Assembly (NCBI GenBank): GCA_946902875.1
Contig: OX336353.1
Coordinates: 17,869,151 to 17,933,150 of the forward strand
DNA from: Nematopogon swammerdamellus
Lineage: Eukaryota > Arthropoda > Insecta > Lepidoptera > Adelidae
Length of the DNA: 64,000 bases
Direction of reading: 5' to 3'
Shown here: positions 10,122 to 19,380 of the stretch, piece by piece
How positions within the stretch are numbered: position 1 is the stretch's first letter
Layout of the letters: the number at the start of each line of letters is the position of its first letter
Made by a program: the position numbers and the translations under genes
The notes under the pieces: model-generated
What the model was told of the DNA's origin: nothing
Seen by the model: the letters and a program-made list of their open reading frames with translations, nothing else
The model's database searches: none

Positions 10122-11735
10122 CACAGTGGTTCGAAAATCGAACGTAGAAGACTTAGGGTTTAAAAAAAATGTACTTCTTGTTTTCGATATTTTTATTATG
10201 TTAACGTGTTGTCCATATTATTACAAATATTTTTTAATCATACACGTTTTTTTCTTAGCCTAACAGTTTAGGAGATATACCACTTTTATGGTTTTCAATG
10301 TATGAAAATAATTTTAAAAAATTAATTTCTCAAAAACCTTAAAATATATTACATAATTCTTTTCATGATACGATTAAGTAACTATTCGACTATTTTCATG
10401 CAAACGCTGTACCCTCGCAAATGCTCGCAACTCTGCACAGTGGACAATTTATGTGAATTTTGTTTTTAAAATTAACTCATTCAAATTGTGTCACCCTACA
10501 ACTCTACTCAAGAAATACTTCAAAAACAGGAATACAGGATGAATTCTGCGCAAAGATTGAAATGCTAACTGTTAACACTTGTCAGCAAATTAGGGTTATA
10601 AAAAGTTTAAAACTGGCTCATCAATTTTGTAAATTTCATAATAATCATACAATCAAATTTCAACATACATTGGAGTTCAAAAAAAGCTAGTATACTATTA
10701 ATCAGTGTAGAATAATACACATTTCGTTCATACATAGCACTGTCATATCTACAACATAGAATAAAATAAATTGCGTTTTGTAAATTTTTTTTTCATAGAA
10801 TATTTATTTCTATAATAATAACATTTAATATGTGCCGCGGATTAATGCATACCATGAGTATACCACCCGAGTCAAATAATTCATCTTGAAAAAGAAAGAT
10901 AAGCATATACTTACGCCAGAAAAATCTCTCGGAACCATGCTATCGACAAAACTGACCAAATGGCAATATAACGCCATGAGAGCGATAACACAGAAGGAAG
11001 GAGTGACTTTGTCAACCTCGATAGCTCAGTGGTGCAGACAGTCAACTGTCGCTATTGAATGTTAAGCAACGCTGGGTGCGGTTAGTACTTGGATGGGTGA
11101 CCGCTGACCGTTGGAGGCTGACCGAGGTTCGGATTCCTCGTAAAACTGTAGGTCCCTTCCCTCCTAATCTTACTTGGTAGTAAGGTTTAACCCGCCCAGG
11201 TTGGTACCACCGCACTGAATGAAACGCCGCTTGAAACGGCTATGTAAATAGTTTGTGTTTTCCGACCAGTTCAGTGTAGCCGGCACGATCAAAGGGGGAG
11301 GCACGTAGTTCACCCGTTGTTATGGGCTGAAATCACGGACGTTGTAGATGATGTAGCCAACCGTGTCAGTTTCCATAAAAAAAAACTCTTTTTCCTTCAT
11401 ACTATAAAATTAAAAAATCCAAAGAAGAGTGCTACCCAGCAAAAGAAGACCTCACAATCACTGAGACAGATGTACGAATAAAATTACAATCTTTATTGGA
11501 TTTGACAACGAAAAGGCTATTCATGCTTATATCGGATTACGATAACGAGAATGTGGAGTACAAATTAGAAAGTAAGTGGGGAGTAGACGGAGCTTCAAAC
11601 CAAAGAACCTATAAATAAATTCTACCCGAGGATAGCGACGATTCGTGTGTCTATATGGCAAGTCTGGTACCCATAAAGCTTACTTGTGGCGAGAAAACAA
11701 TGTGGAAAAATAATATACCTAACTCGACTGAATTT
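10122..11735 (+). repeat. left inverted arm of the Transib element
   Basis: It matches the right arm (12937-14153) in inverted orientation from the CACAGTG end to the GACTGAATTT motif at about 11735. It is interrupted by SINE A at 11009-11384, which the right arm lacks, so the SINE arrived after the arm duplication. Just inside the heptamer is a palindrome GTTCGAAAATCGAAC (10129-10143). Confidence 0.9.
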
Positions 11736-12681
11736 TATAGACCGATGTTTTTTTAAATTTAATAAAGTGACAGCATTAAATGTTACCAGCGAGGTCAGTG
11801 CGATACAAACCGAAATTCAGAACTTGGTATCGACTCAAATAAATAACAAACATGTAAAACACGTGCTTTATTTGACGATGATTGACGGCAAAACATCTTC
11901 GATTCTCAGTGACACGTCAACTCAGCGCTGTGATATTTGTAAATTGACACCGAAGGAGACAACCAACTTGAAATTCCTGAAATCAGTGGATTCGATCGAA
12001 GGTGACAAGGAGAAGTTATAAATACGGGTTCTCCACCCTCCATGCGTGAATACGCATGATTGAGTGTGTATTACATATATCTTATAAGATCGAATGCACA
12101 AAGTATCATCCAACAAAAGAAGAAAAATTGAGAGTGGAAGAGAGGAAACTTCGAATCCAAGAAGACTTTCGAAATCAGACAGGCCTTCTATTGGACATCG
12201 TTAAACAAGGGCATGGTACTACTAACGATGGCAACACTGCCAGAAGATTTCTTGCAAAATCTCATGGCACTGCAACAATAACCGGAGTTGATGAAAATCT
12301 AATACATCGACTATATGTAATACTAGAAACTCTATCGTCTGGAAAATTGGTTGATGTTATAAAATTTAAAGAGTACACAAAAGAAACTTACAGACTATAC
12401 ATAGAGCTGTACAGCTGGTATTATATGCCACCGAGTATGCACAAAATACTCGCTCACGGAGGAGACGTGATAGCAGAGTTCGGCTTAATGCCCATCGGAC
12501 ATTTATCGGAAGAAGCCTCAGAGGCGAGAAACAAAAACTTTAGAGAGTACCGACGAAATCACACGCGGAAGTTTCTAGATTAGCTGCAAATGAGGATATT
12601 CTTCACCAGTTACTACTCACTTCTGATCCCTACTTATCTACCATTCGACCTAAACTAGAGAAAAACACAAGACACCACTAG
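10886..12681 (+). pseudogene. Transib transposase, degenerate
   Basis: Pieces in several frames read as one Transib/RAG1-like transposase. A GVDGAS motif with the presumed first catalytic Asp lies at 11586-11588. TMIDGK with the presumed second Asp follows at 11884-11886. A zinc-ligand C-x2-C (CDIC, 11929-11940) and an H-x4-H motif (HKILAH, 12440-12457) come next, then SEEASEARNK at about 12506-12535 with the presumed catalytic Glu, and a basic R-K tail. In RAG1 the same order of D, D, CxxC, HxxxxH and E is known. Damage: the SINE insertion, a TAA near 11616, a frame change near 11745 and another near 12015. A TGA sits where LHAWIR is expected (12047-12049), and a frame change occurs near 12577. 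After correcting the last shift the frame runs to TAG at 12679. The N-terminus is not recognisable. The segment 12056-12583 is open and retains the C-terminal motifs. Confidence 0.88.
11009..11384 (+). mobile_element. SINE A inserted in the Transib left arm
   Basis: It starts TTGTCAACCTCGATAGCTCA (A box TAGCTCAGTGG), then 5S-like GTTAAGCAACGCTGGGTGCG and GTACTTGGATGGGTGACC, B-box-like GGTTCGGATTCC, tail 1, and a CATAAAAAAAA end. The empty site is preserved in the right arm (GTGACTCTTTTTCC) and shows a very short duplication (ACT, 11006-11008 and 11385-11387). This is the best-delimited SINE A in the window at 376 bp. Confidence 0.93.
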
Positions 12682-12936
12682 TAGATATTCGTAAATTATT
12701 AATTTTATCAAATGACGACAAAGAAAACATCGTATTCATAGATGTCGAAAATGTTTTACCGCTGTAATTTACATAATATTTAAGTTTGTAACATTTTTCT
12801 GACTAGTGGACTAGGCCTACTGGGAACAACTTAAAAAAAATGCGCCTGGTACCGAATACCGAACCTCAAGGGTGGTGTGGAATAAAGTACTAAGTAATAA
12901 AAACATTTATTGACACATTGTTATTATTATAGAAAT
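12682..12936 (+). other. Transib central 3' untranslated region
   Basis: This is the stretch between the end of the transposase relic and the start of the inverted right arm. It contains GGAATAAAGTAC (12880s) and AATAAAAACATTTATTG-type A-rich signals that could serve polyadenylation. There is no coding content. Confidence 0.5.
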
Positions 12937-13407
12937 AAATTCAGTCGAGTTAGGTCTGTTATTTTTCCACATTGTTTTCTCGCCACAAGTAAGCTTTATG
13001 GGTACCAGACTTGCCATATAGACAGACGAATCGTCGCTATCCTCGGGTAGAATTTGTTTATAGGTGCTTTGGTTTGAAGCTCCGTCTACTCCCCACTTGC
13101 TTTCTAATTTGTACTCCACATTCTCGTTATCGTAATCCGATATAAGCATGAATAGCCTTTTCGTTGTCAAATCTAATAAAGATTGTAGTTTTATTTGTAC
13201 ATCTGTCTCAGTGATTGTGACGTCTTCTTTTGCTGGGTAGCACTCTTCTTTGGATTTTTTAATTTTATAGTATGAAGGAAAAAGAGTCACTCCTTCCTTC
13301 TGTGTTATCGCTCTCATGGCGTTATATTGCCATTTGGTCAGTTTTGTAGATAGCATGGTTCCGAGAGATTTTTCTGGCGTAAGTATATGCTTATCTTTCT
13401 TTTTCAA
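12907..13407 (-). pseudogene. inverted copy of the Transib transposase middle region
   Basis: This minus-strand frame of 166 codons duplicates the segment encoded on the plus strand in the left arm. It includes TKLTKWQYNAMR, the GVDGAS first-Asp motif (GAC at 13084-13086 read on minus) and YMASLVPIKLTCGEKTMWKN. Where the left copy has a TAA stop (after GVDGASNQRTYK) this copy is open, so the arms have diverged independently. The frame has no true ATG at its start (TTG at 13405-13407) and runs off the homologous arm into unrelated codons before its stop. It is therefore a partial duplicate, not a gene. Confidence 0.85.
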
Positions 13408-14153
13408 GATGAATTATTTGACTCGGGTGGTATACTCATGGTATGCATTAATCAGCGGCACATATTAAATGTTATTATTATAGAAATAAATATTCTATGA
13501 AAAAAAAAATTACAAAACGCAATTTATTTTATTCTATGTTGTAGATATGACAGTAGTATGTATGAACGAAATGTGTATTATTCTACACTGATTAATAGTA
13601 TACTAGCTTTTTTTGAACTCCAATGTATGCATACCCTACAATTTACAAAATTGATGAGCCAGTTTCAAACTTTTTATAACCCTAATTTACTAACAAGTGT
13701 TAACAGTTAGCATTTAAATCTTTGCGCAGAATTCATCATGTAATCCTGTTTTTGAAGTATTTCTTAAGTAGAGTTGTAGGGTGACACAATTTGAATGAGT
13801 TAATTTTAAAAACAAAATTCACATAAATTGTCCACTGTGCAGAGTTGCGAGCATTTGCGAGGGTACAGCGTTTGCATGAAAATAGTCGAATAGTTACTTA
13901 ATCGTATCATGAAAAGAATTATGTAATATATTTTAAGGTTTTTGAGAAATTAATTTTTTAAAATTATTTTCATACATTGAAAACCATAAAAGTGGTATAT
14001 CTCCTAAACTGTTAGGCTAAGAAAAAAACGTGTATGATGAAAAAATATCTGTAATAATATGGACAACACGTTCACATAATAAAAATATCGAAAACAAGAA
14101 GTAATTTTTTTTTAAACCCTAAGTCTTCTACGTTCGATTTTCGAACCACTGTG
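12937..14153 (-). repeat. right inverted arm of the Transib element
   Basis: It is about 1217 bp, the reverse complement of the left arm without its SINE, with scattered substitutions. It ends with the palindrome GTTCGATTTTCGAAC (14132-14146) and the heptamer CACTGTG (14147-14153), followed by the TGGCG target copy. Confidence 0.9.
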
Positions 14154-14314
14154 TGGCGTCACGCTATCAATATATTATTACTAGATCCTTTATTTCACGT
14201 TTTAAAATATTTTTATATTAATTTTACATACATTTTACAAAAAGTAATAAAAATACACAAAATTAATACAAAATTTAGATAAAAACGGTAATTTCCGCCG
14301 ACGCGACGGCGGGA

Positions 14315-14421
14315 GGCAAGCCTCCAAGCACGCCGGCGGGTGCAGGCCGTGGCTACGGAGCTCTCCGAGACGACGCGAGGCAAGCTACGAGCGATAGGTG
14401 GTGGTACTAGACTCGTAGGCC
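14315..14421 (+). repeat. family G GC-rich repeat
   Basis: About 105 bp match, in inverted orientation, the segment at 48826-48934. The shared blocks are CACGCCGGCGGG, GGCCGTGGCTACGGAGCTCT, GCGAGGCAAGCTACGAGCGA and TGGTGGTACTAGACTCGTAG. The function is unknown; its composition is unlike that of the surrounding DNA. Confidence 0.75.
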
Positions 14422-15265
14422 ACCACCACCCCCATCTCGGAGAGCTACGTATCCACCGGTCTGCGGGGCGAACGTCACGCAGCCCTTTTATAGACTTTGC
14501 CCGTGCGTGCGTGCGTCGCCTAGATTATTATTATAATAGATTATTATTATTTTTATGATGATGATGATGATTTATAGTAGTAGTTTCATCAAACTCTGTT
14601 CGAATAATTCTGTACCACGCCAAGCGATTTCGATGATTATTTTTATGTTGGATTGGGAGGTGCTTCAGGGGTTGGACCCGGTTCTTAACTGTGAAAGAGT
14701 TATTGAATATTTGATTTAAAAAAAAAGGCAAAATATAAAATATATAGTTATATTTATCGTACGCATGATCAGGTATTATCACATACAAGTTCATACATTT
14801 TAATCTATTTCGTCTCATCTTCATGTTCATGTTTATATTTTTTTACGACCTCTACTTTAAATATTTGGCTACAAAACTCACTGTACTTTTCAAGAGATCT
14901 TTCAAACTTTCTCCATTATCGCAACACCTTTCCATAATAATATTAAAGAAAAATGAGTTCTTTCCCCTGCCGCAGTGCTTCCGACAATAATTACGAATAC
15001 GAAAGCAAATTTTTATTTGAAGTATTTTTCTTTTAGGTCGCATTGTTGGGTCGAGCAGGCAAATGCGTTCTTGGAAGTGTAGGGGTGAATTTTCCCTCCT
15101 CTCTTCGTGTATCCATTGATTAAAGAGTTCGTGGATCTGCCGGATGGATGAGCCGTTGTATGGCCTTTGTAAACTCAGCCGATAAGGCGCGCTTGAACAC
15201 GGGAGTGTGTCATTTTGCGAAGTCACTTGCGAGAATGTCTAGTTGCGTCGTCGCTCGCACACGTT
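14422..15265. other. unassigned DNA
   Basis: It holds an ATTATT/GATGAT low-complexity patch (14524-14572) and several short minus-strand frames without recognisable domains. The 14852-15226 minus frame (124 codons) has no motif I know. Confidence 0.35.
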
Positions 15266-15679
15266 GGCGATATTACACGGTTCAACCAAATTTATTCAAT
15301 GCGGTTGAAAGGAGCAGAAGTGAAAGCTACTGCTGTTTACACGTATAGAAGTGAACCATTCAATGCACATTGTTCAAGAAGATGTCTTCGCAGGAGGTAG
15401 TACACAATATCTACACGTCTCTCTCTCACCGTAGCGATCAAGATTTACAGCGAGTGAACCGTTTAATGCGTGTGTTTACACGTTCAACTCTCATTCAGTC
15501 GCATTGAACGTTGAACGTCAAGAGTGGAAATATCGAGCAAGCTCAATACTTTCAATGCGGTTGAACGTGGTTGCCCGTGATTGAACATTGACATTGAATG
15601 GTTCACTTTTAAGTTTACACTATTTAATTTGGTTGCTTCAACCAAATTGAAAGGCAGAAGTGAATCGTGTAATATCACC
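15266..15679. mobile_element. MITE-like element with GATATTACACG ends
   Basis: The ends GGCGATATTACACGGTTCA (from 15266) and TGAATCGTGTAATATCACC (to 15679) are inverted copies over about 17 of 19 bases. The inside repeats TTCAATGCGGTTGAA-like and GAACCATTCAATG blocks in both orientations. There is no transposase. The target duplication is not certain, so the superfamily is unassigned. Confidence 0.6.
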
Positions 15680-16019
15680 ATAGTTTTATTGGCTTGGGCA
15701 GTACGTCTGTTATCGGCATAGATATTAGTGCTATGCACGCATTGTATGCAGTTTCCCAAAAGTATAACGTCGAAAGCGCCGCTCCGAGAAGCGAGTTTTT
15801 TTTGCGTTTGGCTTCTGAGACATTGTTGTATGGCATTGCAAAAGGGCAAATTCAAATGGGATAGACAAGGACAGCGTGTACGATTTTCGCAAGTGAATTC
15901 GAAAAAGAACAGACTACCTATAAGCAATATCTCAAAGAAATTGTAAATTCCCATGTTCGATGTCACACGTGCTTAGCAAACATTGCCGACAAAGCAATTT
16001 CAAATCAGCATCTTCAGCA
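15680..16019. other. unassigned DNA with overlapping open frames
   Basis: Open frames on both strands (15484-15966 minus, 15728-15946 plus) overlap each other. One plus-frame reading (SQKYNVESAAPRSEFFLRLA) looks protein-like, but I recognise no family and it lacks a defined start. Confidence 0.3.
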
Positions 16020-16205
16020 GGCGTGTTATTAGACAACGACATCTTTGTCCGCCTTCTAGCTCGCCTGTTAGCCATTGACTTGCTTGTAGCTGGCATAGCG
16101 CCTCTCTGAGCGTGGTTTAGCGAGGAGTTGGTTTATTGGCTGTTTCTTAATCGTTTTTTGAACCTTTGGGCAGAGCCACCCGTGCCGGTAGTCTATAAAA
16201 AAATT
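16020..16205 (+). mobile_element. family J LINE 3' end, diverged
   Basis: A short C-terminal coding remnant (LLDNDIFV) precedes the family J 3' untranslated region (CTGGCATAGCGCCTCTCTGA, GCGTGGTTTAGCGAGGAG). It ends CCACCCGTGCCGG. Other copies lie at 24371-24510, 38883-39090 and 57864-58085. Confidence 0.7.
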
Positions 16206-16504
16206 GAAAAAAAAATTTTTGAAAGCTTTCGTGAATGTGCCTAAAACTGAGTGAAGTTCAATCATCATAACAGTACTTCGATGCTTATTCGGAGATGATC
16301 TCTTGATGATTGATTGACTGATTGATAATTGCAGTAGCTGAATTATTCGCAATCGAATAAATTCAGCCACTACAAGTATTAAATCAAGAGATCATCTCCG
16401 AATAAGCAGCGAAGGTAATTTATTGTGAACCGTTCAAATTTCGAATTTTATCAAGACAAATAGGAAAAAAACAAATTAAAATACAGAGTTGTATGATTAA
16501 CAAG

Positions 16505-16795
16505 AGGCGGCAGAGGTGGAACCACGCGGAGATCCGTTGTCTCTGCCTACCCCACTGGGAAACAGGCGTGACGCTATGTCTGTATGTTTTGCATACAATG
16601 TAAAAGACAAAAATATTCTCGTGGAAGGATATCGGTAACGGGTTGAAGTTCGTTCAGTTTAGTGTCGCCTGTGCGACCAAAGGGAAGCGCTGCCATGACA
16701 CCTACTTCACCATTGTGCGTGACGCGTCGGCTGACGTCACGAGATGATGTGACCACGGGTGAAGTGGTGATGTCAGGTTAGGTACATAAAAAGTG
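16505..16795 (+). mobile_element. diverged tRNA-SINE-like element with tail-1 relative
   Basis: It begins with GGCGGCAGAGGTGGAACC and a CTCTGCCTACCCCACTGGGA block. The body TTCAGTTTAGTGTCGCCTGT then GACCAAAGGGAAGCGCTG is recognisably a diverged form of tail 1 (GTGTAGCCGGCACGACCGAA). The head is too altered to classify. Confidence 0.5.
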
Positions 16796-17159
16796 GTATT
16801 TCTCGTAAATAACGAATCTATGGAGTTTGCTATCAGTGGGGAGTCGGTAGATGGGAAAGTAAGGGTTGTATTGTAATGGCTTCCATTATGGCATGGAAGG
16901 CGAGGTTGACGTTTTCAGTGGATGACGCAATCGCATTGTAGTTCTACCAAAACGTATAACCAGGTCAAATCGTGATTATTTTAACGATCTTATAATTTTT
17001 AAATTAAAAATAAATTTTAAGATTGTCTAGACTTGATTTTCTTAGAATCCTAGCTGCACTTTCCCCCTGGATGTGTGTGGCCTTGCCTGCTGAATAAAGT
17101 AGGCCAAAATCAAAGGAAAAGAGAAAATAACCGTAGTAAAAAAACAACCGGTTCTGTAG
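16796..17159. other. unassigned DNA
   Basis: No coding or repeat signal was recognised in this moderately AT-rich stretch. Confidence 0.4.
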
Positions 17160-17345
17160 GTATTTTATTCACAGAACCGGGAAAATGTGGAACGCACTCC
17201 TTGCTCAACTATTTCCTCGCAAGTACAGCCTGGGGTTTTTCAAAAGGGGCGTGAAAAGGCTCCTGTCAGGCCTGCATGGCATTCGCAATCCCCGTGCATC
17301 ACAGAATGACCATGGGCATCGTTAGACACCTACGCGTAGGTGAAT
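17160..17345 (+). pseudogene. family E (CR1-like) LINE C-terminal fragment
   Basis: The frame reads RTGKMWNALLAQLFPRKYSL, then GFFKRGVKRLLSGLHGIRNP and a terminal HGHR stop. This matches the C-terminus encoded at 40755-41192. The 3' untranslated part follows (GACACCTACGCGTAGGTG). The copy is 5' truncated. Confidence 0.75.
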
Positions 17346-17360
17346 CGATGGCACATTAAA

Positions 17361-17600
17361 AAAAATTTATGGAAACTGACTCGGTTGGCTACATCGCCTA
17401 CAACATCCTTGACTGTAAGAAATCTCTGTAAGGGATAAGTCCGCCTTTGCACCTTATGTAAATTTTCTAATGCATTTGTTAGGTACATGTTTACTGGAGC
17501 AATAAAGAATTTTCTATCTATCTATCTAACATCCGTGATGGCAGCCCATAACGCCGCGTGAACGAGGTGCCATGTCAGTGCTTCCCTTCATTTCATGTCG
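17361..17600 (-). mobile_element. tail-1 SINE fragment, split by family I
   Basis: The tail-1 sequence TTTATGGAAACTGACTCGG to CAACATCC is interrupted at 17411 and resumes at 17524 (AACATCCGTGATGGCAGCCC), reaching the TTCATTTCATGTCG block. Only the 3' half of the SINE is present. Confidence 0.8.
17411..17523 (+). mobile_element. family I insertion with target duplication
   Basis: The unit begins near GTAAGAAATCTCTGTAAGGG, contains AATAAAG and ends in (TCTA)n. It lies between direct copies of AACATCC supplied by tail 1. It is therefore a complete short retroposition event about 113 bp long. Confidence 0.75.
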
Positions 17601-17830
17601 CGCTTTCCAAAAACAGGTCCTATTAAATTTTAAGAAATAGTCTGCTTACATTTGCAGATTGCTTACATAAACGTTTTTATTTACATAGACAGGCAGACAC
17701 TCAAATAAGAATATATTTTATAATAATGCCAATCTCTCACATTCAATTATTTTAGTCAAATTTGTTTATTTCGTGGCTTTCGTGGCCCGTGCTTTCATCA
17801 ACAACTTGTTAAGGTAAATTTCTTAGTATG

Positions 17831-18207
17831 AAAAACCGGCCAAGTGCGAGTCGAACTCGCGTACCGAGCGTTCCGTATCGCCATATCATGGTCAACGCCA
17901 CTCACGCCATCTATGGATTAGTTAAAATGCTTCATACTGTTTTCGGTAGATTGCGCGCATACACTGTTTAGTTTCTTTGTATGGTGGCCCCCGTGAATTT
18001 TTACTTTTTCTTATTTTTATTATTTGTTGTTATGGGGCATAATAGCACATATTCTGTGAAAATTTCAACGGGCTACCTATTACGGTTCAAGAGATACAGC
18101 CCTCGGACAGACAGACGGACAGATAGACAGACAGACAGACATACAGGCAAACAAATGGCGTAGGCTTAGTAATAGGGTCCCGTACGACGGATACGGAGCC
18201 CTAAAAA
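17831..18207 (+). mobile_element. family D element, near complete
   Basis: It starts AAAAACCGGCCAAGTGCGAG. It then carries a microsatellite-like (GACA/GACG)n block near 18107-18155, preceded by TCAACGGGCTACCTATTACG, and ends GGATACGGAGCCCTAAAAA. The family is dispersed through the window on both strands (at least 13 copies). It has no coding capacity. The GCGAGTCGAACTCGC inner palindrome near its start resembles a Pol III B box (GTTCGAN-type) but this is not established. Confidence 0.85.
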
Positions 18208-18232
18208 CAAAACAAGAAGAAAGAAGTCGGTT

Positions 18233-18330
18233 AAAAACACGTTCCTTGTATGGGGACCCGGCTTCAATTTTTTATTATTTGTTGGTGTATCCACCATAAT
18301 AACACACATTCTGTGAGAAACGCACGAACT
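18233..18330 (+). mobile_element. family D internal fragment
   Basis: Contains AAACACGTTCCTTGTATGGG, TATTATTTGTTGG and ATAACACACATTCTGTGAG, which are the middle of family D; both ends are missing. Confidence 0.65.
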
Positions 18331-19026
18331 CGCACGCCTCTGTGCGAGAGGGACGACGCTCTACAACCGGATTGTCTCTTTCTAAAGCCCGATGTGATCG
18401 GAATAAAATGATCAATTATGATTGATCATTTTATTGTTTTTTTTTTCATTTATTAATACTTTATGTAACACCTATTTATACAAAGAAATATAAAAATTAA
18501 ATAACAGAAAGATCTCAACTAAAACTAACCTAAAACAAAACTTACCTATTAACAAAAATAAAACTCAACATGAACCTATAAATGAAAAATTTCTTCTAGA
18601 TGTGGCCAACCGTGTCAGTTTCCATAACAAAAAAATAAAAAATTGTTCAGCCGAGGCAGCCATATAGGACAATTATAGCGTTCCCTCGTGGAATTCATAG
18701 GCTTATGCGTTCTTCATTTTTTATTTGTATAGTTTCGACTTAGATTCATGTTCAACGAAGTGGTAATGCTTCTCAAAAATCCAGTAACATACCCACACAC
18801 ACAAAAGAAACATACAGACGAATTGAGAACCTCCTCCTTTTCTGGAAGTCGGTTGAAAAAGAATAATCATCACGGCCTCCTCGTCACAAAATAATCATCA
18901 CGGCCTCCTCGTCACAAAATAATCAACACACGCCTCGGTAGAAACAGAATTAATTAAAATTCGAATTTCAAATGGAGTTTTATTTAAGGTGCGATTGTAT
19001 TAATAATTTTTGAATAGATTTTAATA
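18331..19026. other. AT-rich DNA with small repeat pieces
   Basis: It contains a 3' terminal tail-1 fragment at 18604-18632 (GGCCAACCGTGTCAGTTTCC). A 28-bp unit (AATAATCATCACGGCCTCCT) is repeated tandemly, with a third degenerate copy, at 18862-18935. The rest is unassigned. Confidence 0.55.
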
Positions 19027-19284
19027 GTAATAATAATAATTACCTTTATGTCACTTGATACCTACGTGACAAGGGCAGGCTTATTGCCTTAGACAATTTC
19101 CGCCAGTCAACCCGGTGGACCTGCATTTTTACATGGAGTCCGAACCACGGAGCAGTGGGTGAAGATATGCACGTACATTTTTTCAAATCCCATAAAGACT
19201 CATTGGTATACGCCACCGGTTGGATTCGAATCTCGGACCTCTCGCAAGGGAAGCCGACGCCCAGACCACTAGGCCACCCGCCGA
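19027..19284 (-). mobile_element. SINE H, tRNA-derived, (ATT)n 3' end
   Basis: Read on minus it starts GGCGGGTGGCCTAGTGGTCT (A box), followed by CGGCTTCCCTTGCGAGAGG and a B box GATTCGAATCC. Then comes a short body (CATCTTCACCC, GTGGTTCGGACTCCATG) and an (ATT)n end at 19027-19045. The head resembles a Ser/Leu-type tRNA arm order but the cloverleaf is not maintained, so it is not a tRNA gene. Confidence 0.8.
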
Positions 19285-19307
19285 AATTTTGAGTGAGTGT
19301 TTGGGAA

Positions 19308-19375
19308 CATCATCAGCCCGTATAGGTCCACTGTTGGACGTAGGGTCATCCCAGGTGATGATTTTCGATTAAATT
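19308..19375 (-). mobile_element. RTE-like LINE 3' end fragment
   Basis: CATCATCAGCCCGTATAGGT and CACTGTTGGACGTAGG match the 3' end motif of RTE elements in this window (compare CTGCTGGGCATAGGC at 26505-26525). The simple-repeat end is CATCAT. Confidence 0.6.
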
Positions 19376-19380
19376 ACATA

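Larger units (their letters stand above)
10122..14153 (+). mobile_element. Transib (RAG1-like) DNA transposon, snapback form
   Basis: Ends are exact inverted CACAGTG heptamers (10122-10128 and 14147-14153), flanked by identical 5-bp duplications TGGCG (10117-10121, 14154-14158). CACAGTG-type ends and 5-bp GC-rich duplications are hallmarks of Transib, the family related to the RAG1 recombinase. Internally a degenerate transposase gene keeps recognisable Transib/RAG1 motifs. Unusually, the inverted repeats are not tens of bases but about 1.2 kb: 10122-11735 (minus a 376-bp SINE) mirrors 12937-14153, so the 5' half including part of the gene is present at both ends. The target duplication flanks the whole structure, implying that it moved in, or was built at, this site as one unit. 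It is non-autonomous now. Confidence 0.92.

Noticed and set aside
10460..10690. 76-codon ORF in the Transib left arm as a second transposon gene
   Set aside because: The inverted copy in the right arm has substitutions and frame differences, and no motif is present; more likely 5' untranslated sequence.
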